A stretch of DNA of 64,000 bases from JBDWFY01 sp965275915 (GTDB taxonomy: Bacteria; Pseudomonadota; Alphaproteobacteria; Rhizobiales; Stappiaceae), in contig CBDHYI010000008.1 of NCBI GenBank assembly GCA_965275915.1, positions 186,001 through 250,000 on the forward strand, read 5' to 3'. Under the pieces are notes generated by a model. That model was not told where the DNA came from. It made no database searches and saw nothing but the letters and a program-made list of their open reading frames with translations. Position numbers and translations under genes: made by a program. Positions 58,519-64,000 of this stretch are shown in pieces. Numbering within the stretch: position 1 is the first letter of the stretch; every line of letters begins with the position of its first letter.

Positions 58519-59604
58519 ATGAGCCAGGCGATTGCGACTGAGCTTGTTAATTTTAACGCGTTGGAGAATGAACCCTCCGCTGAGCGTAAAAATGAACTGG
58601 CGCGCCATGTGGCGACTTTGTTTTCCTTGACCTCCGAGACCTGTTCTCGCGAGCAGATGGACATTTATGATTCTGTCCTTGTGCGTCTTGCCGATCTGGT
58701 TGAGAGTCAGGCGCGGGTCTATATCGCTGAGCGATTGGCACCCTTGAGACGGGCGCCGGAAGAAACCGTCCGCAAATTGGCCAATGATGAAATCGATATC
58801 GCGCGTCCATTGCTTGAGCAATCGACCGTATTGCGCGATGCCGATCTTGCGGAAATAGCCCAGAAGCAGACACAGGATCATCTGGAAGCCATTGCCGGGC
58901 GGGAAATCCTGTCCGAGATCGTGACCGATGTTCTGGTCGACAGGGGCGAGACGCAGGTCAAGCGAAAAGTAGCCGGAAACGAAGGGGCGACCTTTTCCCG
59001 CAAAAGTATGGCCGATCTCATGAAGTCCGCCGCCAATGACGATCATCTCCAGATTGCTCTGGGGCAGCGTCAGGATCTGCCGGACGAGTTGATCAAAAAA
59101 CTGATTTCCGAGGCATCGGAAACGGTGCGTCAGCGGCTCGTCGAGCAGGGTGCCATCAAGGAAGCGGGCAAGCTGCCGCAGGCGGCTCAGATCGCAGCCC
59201 AAAGACTGTCGAACGACTATTGGCTGGGACGGTACGACTTTGAGACGGCTGTGGGGCGTATTTACGCGATGGCCCGCAGCGGTCAGCTTGACGAGTTGGC
59301 GCTGCAGCGGTTTGCCGCGGAAGATCGTTTCCCGGAGGTTGTTGCCTCCTTTGCGTACCTTGCCGATGTGGGCCTTGAGGAGGCCAAGCACTGGCTGGTC
59401 CGCGCCGACACCGATCCGTTCATCATTGTTTCCAAGGCAATGGGTCTGTCGCTCATGACCGTTCAGTCAATCCTGATTGTCGGCCCGTGGCGTCACCGCC
59501 TGACCAAAGAAACACGCTCCAAGGCATTGAATCGCTTCCAGTCGTTGAAGCCGCATGTGTCGAAGAAGATGTTCGATATGTGGAAAAATCGTGTGAATTC
59601 CTGA
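58519..59604 (+). CDS. DUF2336 domain-containing protein
   Basis: A soluble helical-repeat protein of 361 residues. DUF2336 is recognisable from RKNELARHVATLFSLTSETC, AERLAPLRRAPEETVRKLAN, DEIDIARPLLEQSTVLRDAD and SQRQD-type repeats (ALGQRQDLPDELIKKLISEA). The family is common in Hyphomicrobiales and Rhodospirillales, with HEAT-like repeats and no assigned activity; some members lie near motility or signalling genes, not so here. GAGG precedes the ATG, and a terminator follows. Confidence 0.92.
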   Translation: MSQAIATELVNFNALENEPSAERKNELARHVATLFSLTSETCSREQMDIYDSVLVRLADLVESQARVYIAERLAPLRRAPEETVRKLANDEIDIARPLLEQSTVLRDADLAEIAQKQTQDHLEAIAGREILSEIVTDVLVDRGETQVKRKVAGNEGATFSRKSMADLMKSAANDDHLQIALGQRQDLPDELIKKLISEASETVRQRLVEQGAIKEAGKLPQAAQIAAQRLSNDYWLGRYDFETAVGRIYAMARSGQLDELALQRFAAEDRFPEVVASFAYLADVGLEEAKHWLVRADTDPFIIVSKAMGLSLMTVQSILIVGPWRHRLTKETRSKALNRFQSLKPHVSKKMFDMWKNRVNS

Positions 59605-59636
59605 TGCTGGCCAACCCTCTCTGAGCCATGCCACCT

Positions 59637-59668
59637 GGGCGGTACATATCATGTGCCGCCCTTTTCTT
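59637..59668 (+). terminator. terminator after DUF2336 gene
   Basis: GGGCGG(TACATATCATGTG)CCGCCC followed by TTTTCTTTT. The loop itself has short complementary ends (ACAT/ATGT), extending the stem. Confidence 0.8.
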
Positions 59669-59798
59669 TTCATGGCATCCGGACCTGTATCGAAAAACGG
59701 ATCTCTTGGCCAAAAATAGCAAGCACAATCAAAGTACTGGCAAGACGTTCAGAACCGGGTATCATGTTAAAAAACAGACACTGGGCAGGTATTTCAAG

Positions 59799-62102
59799 AT
59801 GAACGGTTTTATATATTCGTTTCGCCGATCCGTATTTCCAATCGGTCCACTGCTTGCGTTCTTCGTCTTGCTGATGCCCGTTGCGGCCGGTGCGCAGAGT
59901 GGACCTCTGTTGTTACTGAAACCAAATGAGCAGGATGAAAACATCCCGGCGGAGCGGGCTTCTGTTGCGCCCGCCGGCGATACGGAAGCGGCGGTTTCCG
60001 AAGACTCCGTCGAAATGGCCAACCGGATCCGCCAGGGGTTCCGGGATGTGCTCACGAATGCGGCGAACTTTCCGGAGAGCGCCTATAACACATTGAACAA
60101 TGCCGGCGATGCGCAGGGGCTTTCATGGATTGCGTGGGCCCTTGTGGTGCTCGTCATCGCATGCGTCGCAGGCTCGCTGAGCGATCGGGTCTACCGGCGA
60201 TGGGGGCAGCAGCATTTTCTTTATCTTTATAATCCAAATCCCGCGACCCGAACGGAGAAGATCGGTTATCTGGTCGCCCGCACAATCCTCAGGCTGGTTG
60301 AAATCGCGATTTTTGCCCTTGTCGCGGCATTGGTGATCCTGATTCTCGATGGCGGCGATGCAGCCGTAAGGCAAACGGCACTGATCGGGCTTTTTTCGGT
60401 CGTCCTGGTGCGTGTTCTGGCGCTGGTTTACATGAATATTCTGGCTGCCGACGCGCCCGCCCACCGCATGATCGCGCTGGATGATGAAACCGCGATCGGT
60501 CTCTACCGCGCTTTGATGATCTCAATTGCCGTTTCCGCCGCCATGTTCGCGGTGTGCAACTGGATGGATGCGTTCGGACTTGAACAGAATGCCCACAAGC
60601 TTGCCCTGATCGGCGCGGCCACCTTTTCCATGCTGGCGCTGAGCACGATTGCCGTGCTCTACCGAAAGCCGATCGGCGATCTTATCCGGGGCAGCGGCAG
60701 CGATGAAAATGCCGCAGGGGGCTGGCGCAATATCGTTGCGAATATCTGGCATGTGATTGCCGTCGTTTATTTCGTCTTCGCCTGGGCCGTCACCGCAATC
60801 CGCCTTGTATTGGATCATCCGTTTGCAGTCGGCCTTGTGATAGCGCCGATGCAGACGCTCATACTGTCCGTCTTTTTCTATGCCGTGCTGATCTTATTGA
60901 TCGACAAGATCATTCTGCCGCGGCTGGACACGATGGATGCGGCGAAACAACGATCTGAAACGATCACCGCAATGGAAACACGGGAAGGCGAGGAAGCGGA
61001 TGAAGGCGCCAATCTTGCCCAGGCCGAAGCCGATGTGCTTTCCGCCGAAGAGCAGCGGTCGCCCTATCGGGAACTGCTGGATCACGGTGCTCTGATCATT
61101 ACCGTTGTTCTCGCATTTGTTTATCTGTTCTGGGCCTGGGGACTGCCGATCTTTGAGGAGGGAAGTTTCGTCGGCGGGCTGGCGGATGTCGCGATCATCA
61201 GTTTTCTTGCCTATATGGCCTACGAGGCGGTGAAAATCGGCATCGATCGCAAAATCGAGGAAGAGTCGCCGCAGACCGGAGAAACCGAAGAAAGCGAAAT
61301 GGGCGGCAAAGGCGAAAGCCGCCTTGCAACCCTCTTGCCCATTTTCCGCAATTTCCTGCTGATCACGATCCTGTCGATTGCCTGCATGATTATCCTTTCG
61401 GAACTGGGTGTCGACATCGCACCGCTCTTTGCAGGTGCCGGTGTCATCGGGCTGGCTGTGGGGTTTGGCGCCCAAACGCTGATCCGGGATATTTTCTCCG
61501 GCGCCTTCTTTCTGGTCGACGACGCGTTTCGGAAGGGCGAATATATCGACATCGGCGAAGTCAAGGGCACGGTCGAAAAAATATCCATCCGCTCAATGCA
61601 ACTGCGCCATCACAGGGGTGTGCTCAATACCGTGCCCTTCGGTGAGATTCAGTTTGTCAAAAACTATTCCCGTGACTGGGCCATTATGAAACTCGCCTTC
61701 CGCCTGACCTACGACACGGATGTCGAGCGGGTGCGCAAGATGATCAAGAAGCTCGGGCAGCAATTGCTGGAGGATCCGGATCTGGGGCCGAAATTCCTTG
61801 AACCGCTGAAATCCCAGGGCGTTTTGGCGATGGAAGACTCCGCGATGATCCTCAGGGTGAAATATACCACCAAGCCGGGCGACCAGTTCGTGCTGCGCAA
61901 AACCGTCTATGCGAAGATCCGTGAACTGTTCGAGCGGGAAGGTGTCCAGTTTGCTCATCGCGAGGTCAAGGTCAGGCTGGCCGACGCTGAGACCAAGGAG
62001 AGCGAACTCTCTCCGGCGGCGAAGGAAGCCATTGCCGGCGCTGTGGTTCCGACACTTGATCCTGCGGCTGCCGAAGGGGCCGCGGCGGCGGACAAGATAT
62101 AG
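59799..62102 (+). CDS. large mechanosensitive ion channel protein (MscS family)
   Basis: A multi-domain MscS homologue of 767 residues. A signal or first helix (FPIGPLLAFFVLLMPVAAGA) ends at AQS, then an acidic periplasmic linker and about ten membrane segments. The MscS core is near 570-700: FAGAGVIGLAVGFGAQTLIR (pore helix with Gly/Ala packing), DIFSGAFFLVDDAFRKGEYI, VEKISIRSMQLRHHRGVLNT and VPFGEIQFVKNYSRDW. The large extra N-terminal part is like YbdG/YnaI-type or MscK-like channels. It releases solutes on osmotic downshift. The frame opens to 59628, but ATG 59799 has AGGT and a signal. Confidence 0.94.
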   Translation: MNGFIYSFRRSVFPIGPLLAFFVLLMPVAAGAQSGPLLLLKPNEQDENIPAERASVAPAGDTEAAVSEDSVEMANRIRQGFRDVLTNAANFPESAYNTLNNAGDAQGLSWIAWALVVLVIACVAGSLSDRVYRRWGQQHFLYLYNPNPATRTEKIGYLVARTILRLVEIAIFALVAALVILILDGGDAAVRQTALIGLFSVVLVRVLALVYMNILAADAPAHRMIALDDETAIGLYRALMISIAVSAAMFAVCNWMDAFGLEQNAHKLALIGAATFSMLALSTIAVLYRKPIGDLIRGSGSDENAAGGWRNIVANIWHVIAVVYFVFAWAVTAIRLVLDHPFAVGLVIAPMQTLILSVFFYAVLILLIDKIILPRLDTMDAAKQRSETITAMETREGEEADEGANLAQAEADVLSAEEQRSPYRELLDHGALIITVVLAFVYLFWAWGLPIFEEGSFVGGLADVAIISFLAYMAYEAVKIGIDRKIEEESPQTGETEESEMGGKGESRLATLLPIFRNFLLITILSIACMIILSELGVDIAPLFAGAGVIGLAVGFGAQTLIRDIFSGAFFLVDDAFRKGEYIDIGEVKGTVEKISIRSMQLRHHRGVLNTVPFGEIQFVKNYSRDWAIMKLAFRLTYDTDVERVRKMIKKLGQQLLEDPDLGPKFLEPLKSQGVLAMEDSAMILRVKYTTKPGDQFVLRKTVYAKIRELFEREGVQFAHREVKVRLADAETKESELSPAAKEAIAGAVVPTLDPAAAEGAAAADKI

Positions 62103-62145
62103 CCCCGCCTATGCGGCCCGACACGCCCTTAAAGAGCGATGACAC

Positions 62146-62778
62146 CTATTCCGGCTTGGGCGGGATCGCATCCTGAACGCTTTGGCGTGACATCAGCCGA
62201 TCAAGATAGGCCGCAATGTTTCGTGAGGACCTGATCAGTTCACCGCCTTCGGGCATTTGATTGGTGTAAAAAAGAATGGGCACCATATTGTAATCCGCAA
62301 AGCTTGGGCTGTCGCCGCCAAGATAGTCGGAGGAGGCGAGGGCCGCTTCGAGCCGCGGAAAGTGTTTTTCTTTCATTTCGTCAACGGCTGCGTCGATCTT
62401 TTCCCGGTCCGGCGCCCCATCGGGTCCGGCGGGGAAAATATATTGCAACACGTAGCGGCGGATACAGCACGGATCGACTTCCGTGTTGACGTAAGAGATC
62501 CACATATCGGATTTGGCCGCCGCACCGGCCTCCGTCGGAAACAGGGACGGGCCGCCGCCGATACGATCGATATAGCGGACGATTGCTTCCGATTCCCCCA
62601 ATTTGAGGTCGCCGTGACGCATGGCCGGGATCTTTCCGATCGGATTGACGGCGATCACCTCTTCCGAATGGGGGGCTGCCGGCACAAGCGTGTAGTCGAC
62701 GCCCTTTTCATGCGCCGCGATGCGGGCGGCAAATGTGTAAGAGCTTTGGGGGAATCCGATAATTTCCAGCGTTTCCAT
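62146..62778 (-). CDS. glutathione S-transferase family protein
   Basis: A two-domain GST of 210 residues. The thioredoxin-like N-terminal domain has METLEIIGFPQSSYTFAARI with a Ser/Tyr pair at the usual active-site position, VNPIGKIPAMRHGDLKLGES and EAIVRYIDRI. The helical C-terminal domain includes YLGGDSPSFADYNMVPILFY. It conjugates glutathione to an electrophile or acts as a disulphide or peroxide reductase; the substrate is unknown. GGAGGT precedes the ATG. The next minus-strand gene upstream is the AHSA1 gene. Confidence 0.93.
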   Translation of the reverse strand: METLEIIGFPQSSYTFAARIAAHEKGVDYTLVPAAPHSEEVIAVNPIGKIPAMRHGDLKLGESEAIVRYIDRIGGGPSLFPTEAGAAAKSDMWISYVNTEVDPCCIRRYVLQYIFPAGPDGAPDREKIDAAVDEMKEKHFPRLEAALASSDYLGGDSPSFADYNMVPILFYTNQMPEGGELIRSSRNIAAYLDRLMSRQSVQDAIPPKPE

Positions 62779-62970
62779 GATGATACCTCCGGTTATCTGA
62801 AATTTCTCCGCCTGCGTTCGTCAAAAATGCTTTTTGTTGGGCGCGAACCGTGAGTTCTCTGATCGATGCAGGCCGGGCGATCTGATTATTTTCGCCGTAG
62901 CGCCTGGCTTCGAGCCGACGCTGTCCGCTGACCCGCAAGCCGTAGGGTATGGACCCATAAAGTCCTCAAT

Positions 62971-63423
62971 CTAGGGAAGGACGGTCTCCAGACACTTGAA
63001 GCTCGATGTCCATCCCATTTCATGCATGTTCCGGTGCTCTGTCTCTGCGAAGACTTTCTGGACGAATGTCATCAGCGTCCCTGTGTCGGATTTTTCGAAC
63101 GTGATGTCGATTTCCGTTTCATGACCCTGGCTGCCGTCTTCCTGTTTCCAGGACCAGCTCATCACCAGCCGGTTGGGTCGGTCGAGCAGCCGATATCGGC
63201 CGCTGCATTCGTTTGTCCGGCCATCGGCATGTGCCATAACGGTCCGCCACCGTCCCCCTTCGCGCAGATCGAGGTCCGCCTCCGGACAGGTCGACCCTTC
63301 CGGCCCCCACCATCGGGCAAGGATCTCAGGTTGGGTCCAGGCGTCATATACCTGTTCGGGGCTTGCGTTGAATTGGCGGCTCATCCGCAGGATTCTGTCC
63401 TCGGCGACGTCAGTTTCTGCCAT
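62971..63423 (-). CDS. SRPBCC/AHSA1-domain protein, partner of ArsR-type regulator
   Basis: A START-like fold of 150 residues: RMSRQFNASPEQVYDAWTQP, EILARWWGPEGSTCPEADLD, LREGGRWRTVMAHADGRTNE and the closing MNMHEMG-type helix (HRNMHEMGWTSSFKCLETVL). The AHSA1-like family binds hydrophobic ligands; in bacteria it is very often encoded downstream of an ArsR-type repressor, as here with a 14-base overlap. Ligand unknown. Confidence 0.92.
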   Translation of the reverse strand: MAETDVAEDRILRMSRQFNASPEQVYDAWTQPEILARWWGPEGSTCPEADLDLREGGRWRTVMAHADGRTNECSGRYRLLDRPNRLVMSWSWKQEDGSQGHETEIDITFEKSDTGTLMTFVQKVFAETEHRNMHEMGWTSSFKCLETVLP

Positions 63424-63781
63424 CTTCTATATCCTTGTCTTCCTGCGAAGAGGTGTCCTGGGCCTGCTGATCGAACAGTCTTTCCAGCCGTGCAAACGAA
63501 CTGTCCCAGAACCGTCTGTATTGCTCCAGCCACTCATCCAGCGATCGCAGGGCCTGCGGTTTGATGCGGCAGACGCGAAACTGTTTTTCCACCTTGCGCT
63601 CAATCAGGCCGGCTTTTTCCAGCACGGCTATGTGACGGGAAATTGCCGGTTTTGAAATCTGAAAGGGTTCGGCAATGTCTCCTGCGGTGACTTCTCCTTC
63701 TTTCAGAAGGCGCTCGACAATTGCGAACCGGACCGGGTCGCCAAGGGCTGAAAACATGTCAGTCAGTGCGGGAGAGGGCAT
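63410..63781 (-). CDS. ArsR family winged-helix repressor
   Basis: A 123-residue HTH protein: MPSPALTDMFSALGDPVRFA, IVERLLKEGEVTAGDIAEPF, then QISKPAISRHIAVLEKAGLI (recognition helix) and the wing ERKVEKQFRVCRIKPQALRS. The metal-site ELCVCDL motif is absent, so it is probably not an arsenic or cadmium sensor; this subtype pairs with AHSA1 genes. An extended C-terminus is helical. Its promoter must lie in 63782-63906. Confidence 0.92.
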   Translation of the reverse strand: MPSPALTDMFSALGDPVRFAIVERLLKEGEVTAGDIAEPFQISKPAISRHIAVLEKAGLIERKVEKQFRVCRIKPQALRSLDEWLEQYRRFWDSSFARLERLFDQQAQDTSSQEDKDIEDGRN

Positions 63782-63906
63782 ATTTTCTCTTATTGTTAAT
63801 TAACATATAATTTAAATATCTTCTGTTGAAGACGGTCTGTCAAGCCAATTGTGGCATTATCGGCCCGCGAAATCAGCAATCGTCACTTGATTTTTTGAGA
63901 TATACG

Positions 63907-63924
63907 TATAAAGATATCTTTATA
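63907..63924. promoter_or_regulatory. perfect 18-bp palindrome upstream of the gene at the window end
   Basis: TATAAAGATATCTTTATA is a perfect inverted repeat 20 bases upstream of an ATG. The ATC-TTTAT core resembles the motif reported for SahR/ArsR-type regulators of methionine-cycle genes in Proteobacteria, which would suit the start that follows. Confidence 0.5.
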
Positions 63925-63944
63925 TCAACCTATCAGGTATCGAA

Positions 63945-64000
63945 ATGGCTGAGACACCGTTGCTTTCTCTCGATAATTTACTGGCAAGCCTCAGAGCGGC
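63945..64000 (+). CDS. start of an unfinished gene, possibly ArsR/SmtB-type regulator
   Basis: Only 18 codons are in the window (MAETPLLSLDNLLASLRA). LLSLDNLLASLRA resembles the first helix of ArsR-type regulators fused to a SAM-methyltransferase domain, which usually continue with GEPTRLR. AGG lies eight bases upstream. The palindrome just before it supports an autoregulated repressor. Identification is tentative because the gene is cut by the window edge. Confidence 0.4.
   Translation, partial: MAETPLLSLDNLLASLRA

Noticed and set aside
1..64000. CRISPR arrays, rRNA genes, a replication origin or an intact insertion sequence
   Set aside because: I looked for regularly spaced repeats, rRNA-like stretches, DnaA-box clusters and transposase motifs and found none. 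The repeated units seen are the MITE-like copies, the att sites, hairpins and one coding tandem repeat.

Overview
The window reads as one chromosomal stretch of an alphaproteobacterium, probably a marine or free-living member of the Hyphomicrobiales or a related order. The reasons are the order carA / GatB-YqeY / dnaG / rpoD, an RpoE-ChrR pair, BA14K-like, DUF1194, DUF2336, DUF2293 and DUF1127 proteins, and two complete TRAP transporter operons. The species cannot be named from the sequence alone.

Layout. 0.1-7.5 kb is core housekeeping: a MerR regulator, carA, a GatB/YqeY protein, primase and the primary sigma factor. 7.6-13.4 kb holds a mobile-element-like palindromic repeat (copy 1), a DUF3302-HlyD-TolC-type efflux set interrupted by a truncated copy of that repeat, a SIMPL-domain protein and an AI-2E-type permease. 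13.7-17.2 kb is a decayed prophage. It starts inside the 3' end of a tRNA with a CAU anticodon and ends at a 20-bp att repeat. It contains an integrase fragment joined to a phage membrane-protein fragment, frameshifted nuclease and lipoprotein genes, and small cargo genes. 17.2-19.6 kb is gene-poor, with a second full copy of the repeat.

19.6-25.3 kb is TRAP operon 1 with an aldehyde dehydrogenase and a short-chain dehydrogenase. 25.6-32.6 kb carries a Gly/Asp-repeat secreted protein, an RND adaptor and pump, and an ECF sigma operon with a putative anti-sigma factor and a CpxP-like periplasmic protein. 32.6-36.2 kb, on the minus strand, holds a cytochrome c coupled to a Tat-exported beta-propeller, then rpoE-chrR-SDR behind a recognisable RpoE-type promoter. 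36.5-38.0 kb has a DUF1194 protein and a BA14K-like protein.

38.1-47.0 kb is the most coherent metabolic island: a divergent RpiR regulator, an N-formylglutamate-amidohydrolase-like enzyme, TRAP operon 2, a gamma-glutamyl-ligase-type glutamine synthetase homologue, an aldehyde dehydrogenase and an iron alcohol dehydrogenase. Together these could take up an amino alcohol or amine, gamma-glutamylate it, oxidise it and hydrolyse it. This is my best candidate for an undescribed pathway.

47-64 kb is mixed: a NAGPA-domain protein, ettA, a FUSC transporter, a SufR-like regulator facing a DUF1127 gene across two palindromes, mgtE, a LuxR-type regulator, a DUF922 protease, trmO, DUF2336, a large MscS channel, a GST, an ArsR-AHSA1 pair, and the first codons of another gene behind an 18-bp palindrome.

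I saw no CRISPR array, rRNA, intact transposase or replication origin.
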